Assembly (NCBI GenBank): GCA_013368375.1
Contig: JAACJP010000010.1
Location: 558,001-622,000 of the forward strand
DNA length: 64,000 nucleotides
Source of the DNA: Tricholomella constricta
Lineage: Eukaryota > Basidiomycota > Agaricomycetes > Agaricales > Lyophyllaceae
Reading direction: 5' to 3'
Shown here: positions 19,388 to 28,265 of the stretch, piece after piece
How positions within the stretch are numbered: position 1 is the first letter of the stretch
How the letters are laid out: every line of letters starts with the position of its first letter
The notes under the pieces: generated by a model
What the model saw: only the letters and a program-made list of their open reading frames with translations
What the model was told of the DNA's origin: nothing
Databases searched by the model: none
Position numbers and translations under genes: made by a program

Positions 19388-20632
19388 ATGCGCGCTCGCT
19401 CCGATCGCCCCGCCCAGTCCCGTTTTGAGATGTCCGAATTCGGTGACATGTCGCAGCGACCGTTCTCTCCCTTCCTCACGACGGAGGAGCGGTTGGCGAA
19501 TATGGAAGCCACAATTTCGGCTCTCTCTGCCTCCAATACCTCCAACTCGGCCTCTATGGACCGCCTCTCCGCTCTTTTCGAAAAATTCATGTCGGGGACA
19601 CCCCCCAACCCCACCCCCGCTGCTCCCGAAGCAGACACAACCCCTCCGCCGCCTGAGACGACCACCCCGCTGCCAGGCTCTCCGCGATCCGGATCGCACC
19701 ACCTCCGACCGTCGCCCCCTCCCATTTACGACGGCGCCCGAACGGGCGGTCGCGCGTTCTTGAACGCCTGCAAGCTCTACTTCTCCTTGTGCGGAGGAAG
19801 TTTCGCCGACGACCATGCCCGAATAGTATGGGTGCTGTCGTACATGCAGCACGGGCGAGCCGCCGACTTCGTCAGTCGGGTGTTCCAGTTCGGAACCGCC
19901 AAGGATGTCTTTCCCGCCTGGAAGGACTTCGAAGACACCTTCCGTGGCGAGTTCTTCCTCTTCGACGAGGTCGCTGATGCCGCGCTCATCCTGGAGTCGA
20001 CGGCGTACTTCCAGAATGGTCGATCGATCGACGAGTACATCGACTCGTTCCGATCCCTGTGGGTCAAGGCGGGCTACCCAGATGGGCATCACCTGGTCCT
20101 CAAATTCCGTCGGGGAATGGACCTGAAGCTCTCGAGGCGACTCGGAAGCATCACCACGGGTCGCCCGCACGACGAGAAGATTGAGGAGTGGCTGAGGATC
20201 GCTCGTTCTCAAGATTTCATCATGAGGTCGGAGGACGACTTCCACCGTCGGATGGTCCCGACAAAGGCGCCCGACAGCCGCCCGCCCGCCGCCGCAGCTG
20301 CACGGTGGGTGTTCGCTACTGCCCCCGCTCCCGCTCCCCCCGCCCCCCGCGCTCCTGTCGCACCAGCCCCCAGGCCGATCCCCCAGGGCATCCCAATGGA
20401 CGTAGATCGGATGCGCGATCGAGTCGCGCCTGCCGACGACCACTGTTTCCGGTGCAAGAAGAAGGGTCACTACTCTCGTGACTGCCCTTTGCGCTGGGAC
20501 GTGCGCCACATGCTCGACGATGAGCTAGAGGCGCTTATCATGGAACGTCTAGCTCGCAAGGACACTGTCCCTGCCGACCCGACTCCATCGTCGGCCGACG
20601 CGACCGTCTCCGACGCCGAGGAGGGTTTTTAA
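19388..20632 (+). CDS. gag: gypsy1 Gag polyprotein
   Basis: 414 residues. The N-terminal region has a predicted helix (EERLANMEATISALSAS) and a Pro-rich linker. The capsid-like retrotransposon gag core runs from about residue 115 (FLNACKLYFSLCGGSF...) to about 280. An Ala/Pro repeat (about 310-340) precedes the CCHC zinc knuckle CFRCKKKGHYSRDC near residue 353. The protein packages the element RNA in virus-like particles. A second Met (MSEFGDM) occurs at residue 15 and is the first Met in the left copy. The stop codon TAA at 20630 overlaps a slippery heptamer that gives access to pol in the -1 frame. Confidence 0.93.
   Translation: MRARSDRPAQSRFEMSEFGDMSQRPFSPFLTTEERLANMEATISALSASNTSNSASMDRLSALFEKFMSGTPPNPTPAAPEADTTPPPPETTTPLPGSPRSGSHHLRPSPPPIYDGARTGGRAFLNACKLYFSLCGGSFADDHARIVWVLSYMQHGRAADFVSRVFQFGTAKDVFPAWKDFEDTFRGEFFLFDEVADAALILESTAYFQNGRSIDEYIDSFRSLWVKAGYPDGHHLVLKFRRGMDLKLSRRLGSITTGRPHDEKIEEWLRIARSQDFIMRSEDDFHRRMVPTKAPDSRPPAAAAARWVFATAPAPAPPAPRAPVAPAPRPIPQGIPMDVDRMRDRVAPADDHCFRCKKKGHYSRDCPLRWDVRHMLDDELEALIMERLARKDTVPADPTPSSADATVSDAEEGF
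20623..20629 (+). promoter_or_regulatory. Predicted -1 ribosomal frameshift site GGGTTTT
   Basis: The sequence G GGT TTT in the gag frame fits the X XXY YYZ slippery rule and is followed at once by the gag stop TAA. The pol frame is -1 to gag and is open through this point: after the slip it reads TTA ATC ACA and on into pol without a stop. A downstream RNA structure was not tested. Confidence 0.6.
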
Positions 20633-20643
20633 TCACACAACGG

Positions 20644-23600
20644 GTGGAACGTACGCCCCCGTTGTCTAGTTGTAATCGGTTCGCTCCTTTATCCGTAGAA
20701 TACGCCAATACACCTAATATTGCTGCTATTCCGACGAGTGATCCGACCGACAAAGACGTACAAAACCCCTCCGACCCGACGACACCGATCGCAGTCGCAA
20801 AGCCGATCGCCCCGTCGCGTCGTGGCCTACCCCGCTGGGAAAAGCGACTTCCTAGTCGCTTCATCGCCGCTGCCTCCCCCTGCCCCAGATCCCTGTGGCT
20901 CAACGTCGAACTGGAGACCACCGACACCCAGGAGTCGCATGCCGTCACTGCCCTAGTGGACAGCGGAGTGACCGGCAGTTTTCTCAATGTCGCTTTCGTC
21001 GAGAAACACAAGCTCACGACCAAGGTGCTTAGTCGGCCATCCCCGGTTTACAATGTGGACGGCACCCTCAACGAAGGCGGTTTGGTCTCTTGCATCGTAG
21101 AAGCTGTCTTGCGATACAACGGTCATACCGAACGAGCCGTCTTCGGGGTCACCCAGTTAGGCAAGCAAGACATGATCCTCGGGTTCAACTGGCTTAAAAA
21201 CCATAACCCCGAGATCGATTGGGAGACCAAGGAGGTGAAGATGAGTCGCTGTCTGACGCAGTGTGACACCTGCAAGGACGAGGTCAAAGCCGATCGGCGC
21301 GCACGCACCAGAGTGCGCGCAGCGATCCGCGCCTGTCGAGCCGACGGTATCCCGATGACTGAGCCCGACCTGCGAGCCCCGACCAACCCATATGTTGAGG
21401 ACGACTCTGATGAGGAGGAGTTCCTCCCTTACACCCCGATCCTGGAGGAACCTGACCCAGAGTCTGACGACTTCCTGGTGGAAACCTTCCTGAATGGCGA
21501 TCGCATCTTCGCGACCGCGATCCATCCGACTCTGACCGCCGAACATATTCGGGCCAGCCAAACGACATCGCAGCGACTTGCGGAAGTGCACGCTGCTAAC
21601 TCCGTGCCCAGAACTTTCCGTGACGCAGTACCGACCCACCTCCACAACTTTGAAGATGTCTTCTCCAAAGTCGCATTCGATGAGCTTCCAGAGCGCAAGC
21701 AATGGGATCATGCCATCGAACTGGAGCCGGGCGCGTCGCCGACGGGCACGAAGGTCTACCCGCTCTCACCGGCAGAACAGGTCGAACTCGACGCGTTCCT
21801 CAAGGAGAACCTCGAGACAGGTCGCATCCGACCGTCCAAGTCGCCCATGGCGTCGCCGGTCTTCTTCATCAAGAAGAAGGACAGGTCGCTCCGACTGGTT
21901 CAGGACTATCGGACGCTCAATGCGCTCACAGTGAAGAACCGATACCCGCTGCCCCTCATTAGCGAACTGGTGAATAACCTTCGCGGCGCGCGGTACTTCA
22001 CCAAGTTGGACGTCCAATGGGGGTACAACAACGTCCGGATCAAGGAAGGCGACGAGTGGAAGGCAGCGTTTCGGATGAATCGCGGCCTCTTCGAGCCGCT
22101 CGTCATGTTCTTCGGCCTCACGAACAGCCCCGCCACATTTCAGACCATGATGAATGATATCTTCCGCGATCTGATCGCCGAAGGTGTTGTTTGCGTGTAC
22201 CTCGATGACATCTTGATTTATCCAAAGACGCTAGAGGAACACCGTCGGGTCACGCGACTGGTACTGGACCGACTCCGCAAACATCAGCTGTTCTTAAAGC
22301 CCGAGAAATGCGAATTCGAGCAGACTAAGATCGAGTATCTCGGGCTGATCATTTCGCAAGGGCAAGCGGAAATGGATCCGGTTAAAGCCGCTGGAGTGTT
22401 GGAATGGCCGGCGCCGAAGAACAAGAAGGAGGTTCAAGCGTTCCTAGGCTTCACCAATTTCTACCAACGGTTCATCCAGGACTTCTCGCACCACGCCCGA
22501 CCCCTGTTCGATCTGACGGGCAAGGACGTCGCCTGGCGGTGGGGAGAGTCGGAGCAGTCGGCCTTTGCCCTTCTGAAGTCTGCGATCACGTCGGGGCCAG
22601 TCCTCATGTTCCCCGACGACGACCGACCGTACCGCATCGAAGCCGACTCGTCCGACTTCGCAACGGGCGCGGTCCTGTCGCAAGAATCACCGTCCGATGG
22701 CAAGTGGCACCCGGTCGCGTTCTACTCGAAGAGCTTGAATGCCGTCGAGCGGAACTACGAGATCCATGACAAAGAGATGCTGGCGATCATCCGGTCTCTG
22801 GAGGAATGGAGACACTTCGTAGAAGGCGCAAAGCACAAGGTGGAGATCTGGACCGACCACAAGAACCTTGAGTACTTCCTCACCGCGAAGAAACTCAATC
22901 GGCGTCAAGCCCGATGGTCGCTTTACCTCGCTAACTTCGACTTCGCCCTCCACCACCGTCCTGGCCGTAGCATGGGCAAACCCGACGCGTTATCGCGTCG
23001 CCCCGACCATGGCGACGGAAGCGCCGACAACGCCAACATCGTGCTGCTCAAACCAGAATTCTTCGCCGTTCGTGCAACTGAAGGCCTTGCACTGGTCGGA
23101 GAGGAGGATGATGTGCTGAAAGCGATCCGCAAGGGCAATCGCGATGGGGCTCAGGAGGATGCGGTCGCGAAAGCGGCTCAACTGGTCAAAGCATCCAAGA
23201 TCGCCGGCCGCTCCCTTCGCTTTGGCGAGTGGGGAGAGGAAGGCGGTCTGCTCACGTTCCGTGGACGGATCTATGTCCCGAACGTCCCAGACCTTTGCCG
23301 ACGCATTGTGGAGCAGCACCACGACTCCAAGGTCGCCGGTCACCCCGGTCGCTGGAAGACGCTCGAACTGGTATCGCGCAACTACTGGTGGCCCCAGATG
23401 TCGCGCTTCATCGGTTCGTACACCAGCACCTGTGACATGTGTCTGCGCACGAAACCTCGCCGCCAACTCCCCGTCGGACAGCTGAAGCCGCTTCCCATCC
23501 CCGAAGGCCGATGGAATGTCGTATCAGTCGACTTCATCACCGAACTTCCAGAGTCCAACGGCCACGACGCGATCATGAATGTCGTGGATTCGGTCGGAAA

Positions 23601-24663
23601 GCGCGCGCACTTCATCGCGTCGCACACGACTTGTTCGGCCCTGGGAGCTGCGAACCTCTACCGTCGCCACGTCTGGAAGCTGCACGGTCTCCCCGACGCA
23701 TTCGTCTCCGATCGAGGTCCACAGTTCGTCGCCGAGTTCATGCGCGAACTGTACAGACTCCTGGGTATCAAGCTGTCGGCCTCGACGGCATACCACCCAC
23801 AGACCGACAGACAGACGGAGCGTGTCAACCAGGAACTGGAACAGTTCTTGCGAGTCTTCTGCAATGAGCGCCAGAACGATTGGGAGGATCTCCTGCCCAA
23901 CGCCGAATTCAGTTACAACAACCATGTACATTCGGCGACGCAGCAGACCCCCTTCCTGCTTGACACTGGTCAGCATCCGCGCATGGGCTTTGAGCCGCGT
24001 CGGGGCGCTTCCAAGAACGAGTCAGCCGACGAGTTCGTGGAGCGCATGAAGGAAGCACAGGAGGAAGCCAAGGCAGCGCTTTCAAAGGCCAAAGACGACA
24101 TGGAGCGGTATTACAACCAGCGACACGCCCCAACGCCCGACTACCAGCCTGGCGACAAGGTATACTTGGACGCGACCGACATTTCTACGACCCGACCGTC
24201 TAAGAAGTTGTCGCATCGCTACCTTGGCCCTTTCGTCGTGCAAAGGCGAGTCGGCCCGCTTGCATACCGCCTCCTGCTGCCTCAGTCCATGAAGCGCATC
24301 CACCCAGTCTTCCACGTCGTGAAGCTCATCCCCGCCGTTGCTGATCCGATCGAAGGTCGTCGATCCGATCCCCCTCCGCCCCCCGACATAATCGACGACG
24401 AACCCCATTACAAAGTTGAAAAGATCCTCGATAGCCGAACCTTCCGCAAAAAACTACAGTACAAGGTCCTGTGGAAGGGCTATGGTTACGAAGAAGCTTC
24501 TTGGGAACCTCGCGAAAATGTCGCCGCCCCCGATCTGGTGCGAAAGTTCCACCGTGACAACCCTGACGCTGCCTGCCACATTCGTGGCATATTCACGTTA
24601 TCCCCGGCCGTCTTTGCCACCGCGGCCCCGCACCGAGTCGTTGCAATTCAAAAGGGGGGGTGA
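20644..24663 (+). CDS. pol: gypsy1 Pol: protease - RT - RNase H - integrase - chromodomain
   Basis: 1339 residues counted from a GTG; the frame extends upstream into the end of gag, so expression by -1 frameshift is more likely than a separate start. The protease has LVDSGVTGS near residue 106. RT has VQDYRTLN and the active site YLDD (about 22198-22209), followed by RNase H with EADSSDFA and the DHKNLEYF region. Integrase shows the H-H-C-C finger (HHDSKVAGH...CDMC) and acidic motifs VDFITELPES, VSDRGPQF and the QTERVNQ region. The C-terminal chromodomain (HYKVEKILDSR, VLWKGY, SWEP) has its aromatic cage residues. All motifs look intact. The final TGA abuts the 3' LTR. Confidence 0.96.
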   Translation: MERTPPLSSCNRFAPLSVEYANTPNIAAIPTSDPTDKDVQNPSDPTTPIAVAKPIAPSRRGLPRWEKRLPSRFIAAASPCPRSLWLNVELETTDTQESHAVTALVDSGVTGSFLNVAFVEKHKLTTKVLSRPSPVYNVDGTLNEGGLVSCIVEAVLRYNGHTERAVFGVTQLGKQDMILGFNWLKNHNPEIDWETKEVKMSRCLTQCDTCKDEVKADRRARTRVRAAIRACRADGIPMTEPDLRAPTNPYVEDDSDEEEFLPYTPILEEPDPESDDFLVETFLNGDRIFATAIHPTLTAEHIRASQTTSQRLAEVHAANSVPRTFRDAVPTHLHNFEDVFSKVAFDELPERKQWDHAIELEPGASPTGTKVYPLSPAEQVELDAFLKENLETGRIRPSKSPMASPVFFIKKKDRSLRLVQDYRTLNALTVKNRYPLPLISELVNNLRGARYFTKLDVQWGYNNVRIKEGDEWKAAFRMNRGLFEPLVMFFGLTNSPATFQTMMNDIFRDLIAEGVVCVYLDDILIYPKTLEEHRRVTRLVLDRLRKHQLFLKPEKCEFEQTKIEYLGLIISQGQAEMDPVKAAGVLEWPAPKNKKEVQAFLGFTNFYQRFIQDFSHHARPLFDLTGKDVAWRWGESEQSAFALLKSAITSGPVLMFPDDDRPYRIEADSSDFATGAVLSQESPSDGKWHPVAFYSKSLNAVERNYEIHDKEMLAIIRSLEEWRHFVEGAKHKVEIWTDHKNLEYFLTAKKLNRRQARWSLYLANFDFALHHRPGRSMGKPDALSRRPDHGDGSADNANIVLLKPEFFAVRATEGLALVGEEDDVLKAIRKGNRDGAQEDAVAKAAQLVKASKIAGRSLRFGEWGEEGGLLTFRGRIYVPNVPDLCRRIVEQHHDSKVAGHPGRWKTLELVSRNYWWPQMSRFIGSYTSTCDMCLRTKPRRQLPVGQLKPLPIPEGRWNVVSVDFITELPESNGHDAIMNVVDSVGKRAHFIASHTTCSALGAANLYRRHVWKLHGLPDAFVSDRGPQFVAEFMRELYRLLGIKLSASTAYHPQTDRQTERVNQELEQFLRVFCNERQNDWEDLLPNAEFSYNNHVHSATQQTPFLLDTGQHPRMGFEPRRGASKNESADEFVERMKEAQEEAKAALSKAKDDMERYYNQRHAPTPDYQPGDKVYLDATDISTTRPSKKLSHRYLGPFVVQRRVGPLAYRLLLPQSMKRIHPVFHVVKLIPAVADPIEGRRSDPPPPPDIIDDEPHYKVEKILDSRTFRKKLQYKVLWKGYGYEEASWEPRENVAAPDLVRKFHRDNPDAACHIRGIFTLSPAVFATAAPHRVVAIQKGG
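24650..24663 (+). promoter_or_regulatory. Polypurine tract of gypsy1
   Basis: aaaagggggggtga directly before the 3' LTR, overlapping the end of pol. It primes plus-strand DNA synthesis. The last ten bases and the start of the LTR match the KH element junction. Confidence 0.8.
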
Positions 24664-25153
24664 TGTTAGGGGAACGCCCATTCATGCCCTCCGACGCTCA
24701 CCGACTGTCTCCCGACACGTGCGATCACTCCCGACCGATCGCGCCCCCAACCCCGACGCTCCGACCCAAGCGTCGGTGTACATACTTATACATCCCTGTC
24801 GCTACCTCCCCTTCCAGCGCGCGCCCGATCCCGACGTCCGACATTCCGACGTCGGTCGCCCGACCTCGTGCCAGCACCCTGAGCCACGAGGATCGGACAG
24901 CGTCGGGAACGTGTACAGACACGCGCCGCTGCCCATCCGTTATCATTTACGTACCATACACCCCAGAGAGCCGGCCCTCACGTAGTTTACTCGTATATAG
25001 TCATCCTCCTGACATGGGGGAATCCTTTACTCTATTCTCATTGGATTCCCCTCTGCCAGGTAGGTTTACTTACGCTCTCTCTACCGTACATAATATAACA
25101 TTGGATTCCCCTCTGCCAGCACGACTAAGCTCTGCGCTGAGGTCGCCCTAACA
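24664..25153 (+). repeat. 3' LTR of gypsy1
   Basis: 490 bp, same ends as the 5' LTR. It begins directly after the TGA of pol. The differences I could see from the 5' LTR (four positions in the first 250 bp) are all C/T or G/A changes. Confidence 0.97.
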
Positions 25154-26110
25154 GCGGGGGGGAAGGATGCAACGCCAGTGCGAGAGAAAGTAAAACCTTC
25201 GGCACGAGAGCGAAGCCATACCAAGGGGATCCCCAACTGCCTAGCGGCCACTTCTAGGCCATGGTCCAACGAAAGCGAGCACAGGGAGTGCGCTGCACGG
25301 CAACCGACACAGGGCAGGGTCCCGCGAAGACGGACCTCCTGAAACTGACAGGACAGCCGACGCTCCCGACAATGATCACACTAACGAAGACCCCAAAATG
25401 GAATCAACAATTGATTGCAGAAAAAGGGCGACACTTACCGGCGCATGCGTCTCACACCATGCCAAGGAAGGAGGAACCCGCACAGCGGTACGCAAGATCT
25501 CCGCCAACAGCTCATCCGTCAAAAGGGACCCCCAAGACAACGAGGTCGCCGCCAGACGTGACACAGGATCGCTGGCCGGTTCAAACTCAACCTCAGGAGT
25601 GGAGGAACGAGGACGCCGGATCTGTCGAGATAGAACTGGCAGACGAATGACCAAACGATGATCGGGAATTGAGGGAGGTGCGGGAGAAGATTCGGGGATC
25701 GCCCCGACACTCTCATCAACAAGTGTGGTGATCCCAGGGAGAGAGGACGCCGGAGAAACGGGTCGGGGCACGTCAAGGAATGCCACACGCGCCCGATCTT
25801 CGACGAACAGATGCGTCAACTTGGAATCGCGCAAAATTGAGCCATGGTCAACGGAGGCGGGGGCCGCGATATCGGGATTGAAGGACGACATGAGAAGGAC
25901 GAATAGAAGATGGAGGAGAAACAAACAACCTAAGTTTTTTCTCTTTCGATCTCCGAGATCCTCAAAAACACCCACAAGGACCTACAACAGAGACCAACAC
26001 GTGCCCCTCATGTGACCGCGCACGACCCAGAAAGGAGAATAACCGCCACACTCCCCGTATTCGAACATTTTTTCCGCGTCTCAGTGGTTCGACGCTTGAG
26101 GAGGGGGTAA

Positions 26111-26455
26111 TGTCACGACCGCCCCTAAACTTGCAATCCCTTATGCTTTCCCACACACGTCCATTGTATATATGATGGCACCACTTCTTTTCAGACTCTT
26201 TACCTCGATATTACCAATTGTTAAGACTAGTTCTCGTTCTCGTTTTTGTTCTCTCTCTCTCTCTCAATTTACTCTGCTCCACACTCGTATCACTTGAGCT
26301 CATTCGTTCGAACAAGCCCCGGTGATCGTCTTCGTCAACGCTCATGACCTCCGAACACCCCTTCGAAGGCCGTCTTCCTTGACGAACGTCAGGCCTGTCC
26401 GCCTCGGTGGTCCTGGAATACCGCCATAACCAGCGTGCTTACACAGGTCCTAACA
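26111..26455 (+). repeat. 3' LTR of gypsy2
   Basis: 345 bp, from TGTCACGACC to GGTCCTAACA, which are inverted-repeat ends (8 of 10 positions). A polypurine tract (gaggagggggtaa) directly precedes it, and a TATA-like tgtatatatg lies 55 bp in. No second copy is in the window because the 5' end of the element is outside. The boundaries rest on these features alone. Confidence 0.7.
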
Positions 26456-26965
26456 CTTCAGCTTTGACCCCGGGAGGATCCTGGGCCTCGACCTGGTCGT
26501 CGGCAGCACTATCAGTTCCTGGGGTGCCAGATGCACCTCCAGCCTGATTCGTTTTCTCGCTGGAAGAGGGGAAAGGGTCGAGGCAAGGAGTAGACAAATG
26601 AAGGATGGGCGGAATGGGAGGGGCGGTACTTGATGAGCAAGCGTGGTGAGGGGTGGGTACGGAGGAATTACGAGGGTTCTCGGGATGAAGGGACAGAAAT
26701 GAAGAAGTTGTAAGAGTCTGTGTAGCGGAAGGCTCAGCGAGGTACGCGGGACGCGAGCCAAGAAGAGTCGGACGTGACTCAAGGAAGACGGCGGTTCAGG
26801 ATCAAGGGGCGTGATCCCTGCGCCTGTCACGCGACAAAACGCGTCCCTCCTTCATCCCGTGCCTCCTTTCGGAGGACGTTCAATTCCCTCCTTTCTCCTG
26901 CGCTGAGGTCACGTGATAACCGTCGCGTCAATTAGTGCGAGTCGTGTAAACAACATGTCAAATCA
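26456..26965. other. Spacer right of gypsy2, possible gene remnant
   Basis: A minus-strand open stretch (26450-26830) has a hydrophilic piece in one frame and a Leu/Pro-rich piece in another, and neither gives a recognisable protein. It may be the end of a host gene cut by gypsy2. Otherwise I see nothing here. Confidence 0.3.
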
Positions 26966-27055
26966 ACTCACACTGAAGGCAAAGGTCAATATTTCAATCA
27001 AAAAATCAACAAAGAACGCTAAAGTTTGAAGCGCCTCACCGGACAAAAAGAAATC
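26966..27055 (+). repeat. Left inverted-repeat block, matching 44950-45088
   Basis: The segment containing acactgaaggcaaaggtcaa and, further on, cgcctcaccggacaaaaa pairs with the reverse complement of sequence near 45 kb. By hand, about 45 of 56 bases match in the first part and 25 of 27 in the second. The right copy has an extra piece of about 45-50 bp between the two parts. It may be one end of a large composite element. Confidence 0.7.
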
Positions 27056-28190
27056 AGACTTAGAAAAGGGTTAAATGATGTATTTGGCTTGCATAACTTG
27101 TACCAACAACGCCTTCAAACTTGAACTAGACATTGATCATGAGAATTTTGATTTGATGTTCTTTCACTTCGTCAACATGCCTTTGAAACTTGGGTCTGAA
27201 AGTCAGTGGTACTTTTGCCGCTCACTCGCTCATGCATCAATCTCTCACACCTCATATTTGTTGACCTTCAAAGCTTCAAGCTTCAAAGCTTCAACTACGG
27301 TGGGCTAGGCTGGGGCTGGGACCGGGCTGTCCGCGTCCGTTCCGGTTGGCGCTCATCGCCACCGTGCTCGCGCTCACTCCCCACGGCGGTTTACAGCTGC
27401 ATCCGCGCCTCGATGTGCCCTCGTGCTCTGCATACTCCGCACGGGGCTGTGCTCGAACTCTGTTGACCTCCTCCCGGCGGCGCCGCGGCACTCGGCAGCG
27501 CGAAGAAAGCAGCAAATACCACCCATCGCACCCGACACAGCGACACGACGACACACACACACACGATGGCGCGATGGCGGCCAACCCAACCCAACACCAC
27601 CACATCACACAGCGCGGACACGACGACACGACCACCCACACAGCGCACCCGACACGACGACACGACGGCGGCGACTTGGGGGGGCAGCTCGCAGAACCCA
27701 CCAGCGCCCCCCACCCCTCCCCCGATGCATCATGGACGACGACGACACCACGATGACATCAAACCCCACACACAGCATGAATAGGCTGTGGTACATGCAT
27801 GCGCAGGGCTCGCCGCGACGGTTGGGACTTGGATGTGGCTGGCGGGCTTTTGGTGATGCTCTCGCTGCGCTGTTGGTGCATGTACTTCCTGTCCTGCTGC
27901 ATTGTCTCACCTGCTCTATATTCTAGCTCGGAGCTCATTGGATCTGCTGTGGAATCGGGACTGATGCCAGCTGTGCTCTGCATACACGGCACGGGGCTGT
28001 GCTTGAGATCTATCGACCTCCTCCCAGCGGCGCCGAGGTACTCACTCACACCAGTACCAGCACACCACACAACAAGCACACGTGCCCCGACCGACACATT
28101 GATACGCCGCCGTCGGCGGTGGGCAACCGTCTACAGCGGTCTCCGATCAGGATGATTGGGACTTGATGTGTGGCAGGGCGCTCGGGCGCT
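27056..28190. other. GC-rich, repeat-bearing non-coding stretch
   Basis: I see no convincing gene. A block of about 70 bp (tgctctgcata...cacggggctgtgct...) occurs at about 27423-27492 and again, about 80% similar, at 27973-28046. Between them lies a simple-sequence region of cacgac/gacacgacgacac units (about 27530-27670). ORFs here are low-complexity and overlap on all frames. Confidence 0.6.
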
Positions 28191-28265
28191 CTTTCCTACC
28201 TCCCTCTCGTGAAGACCTCACCCTCCGACCATCTCGCTGTAACTTTGGGTTCTAGTGGGTCTGAA

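Larger units (their letters stand above)
18812..25153 (+). mobile_element. gypsy1: complete Ty3/gypsy chromovirus with self-priming signals
   Basis: The element is full length, with two 490-bp LTRs and a perfect 5-bp target-site duplication GCGGG (18807-18811 and 25154-25158). It has intact gag and pol ORFs, a polypurine tract and a primer site complementary to its own LTR. The polyprotein ends in a chromodomain, which in this group binds methylated histone H3 and guides integration to heterochromatin. The LTRs differ at only about four noticed positions, all transitions, so the insertion is young. It sits inside exon 2 of the antisense gene of gypsy2. Confidence 0.97.
15898..25891 (-). pseudogene. 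Antisense coiled-coil protein gene of gypsy2, split by two LTR elements
   Basis: The gene is unrecognised. It lies antisense to gypsy2, between pol and the 3' LTR. Exon 1 runs 25891-25439 (start MSSFNPD; donor GTAAGT at 25438). Exon 2 is interrupted by gypsy1 and by the KH element and ends at 16343 with a GTGAGT donor. A 53-nt intron (16290-16342, acceptor TTGTAG) leads to exon 3, 16289-15898, which ends PSKRRRIE. Deleting each insert with one TSD copy leaves exon 2 in frame, and the exon 2/3 junction is also in frame. The acceptor of exon 2 (about 25237) is uncertain. Exon 2 is a long heptad-like coiled coil (LHLQAQTSEVVDV, LQDEVAGLQGHVV). The basic C-terminus could be a nuclear signal. Apart from the two insertions I see no damage in the exons. 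Confidence 0.6.
8559..26455 (+). mobile_element. gypsy2: old, broken Ty3/gypsy chromovirus carrying nested insertions and an antisense gene
   Basis: Reading left to right on the plus strand there are gag remnants with a zinc knuckle, two protease domains, then RT, RNase H, integrase and a frameshifted chromodomain. These are followed by an antisense gene, a polypurine tract (gaggagggggtaa, 26098-26110) and a 3' LTR. The 5' LTR is outside the window, beyond the LINE that interrupts the gag end. Several frameshifts make the sense ORFs non-functional. The KH element and gypsy1, each with its own target-site duplication, sit inside gypsy2 between pol and the 3' LTR. Confidence 0.75.

Noticed and set aside
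26450..26830. 126-codon minus-strand ORF beside the gypsy2 LTR
   Set aside because: Two frames look equally plausible, there is no domain, and the frame runs into the LTR end. It was not called as a gene.
27423..27926. Several 100-170-codon ORFs on both strands of the GC-rich region
   Set aside because: They overlap each other in most frames, consist of Thr/His/Arg/Ser low-complexity runs from cacgac repeats, and have no domain.
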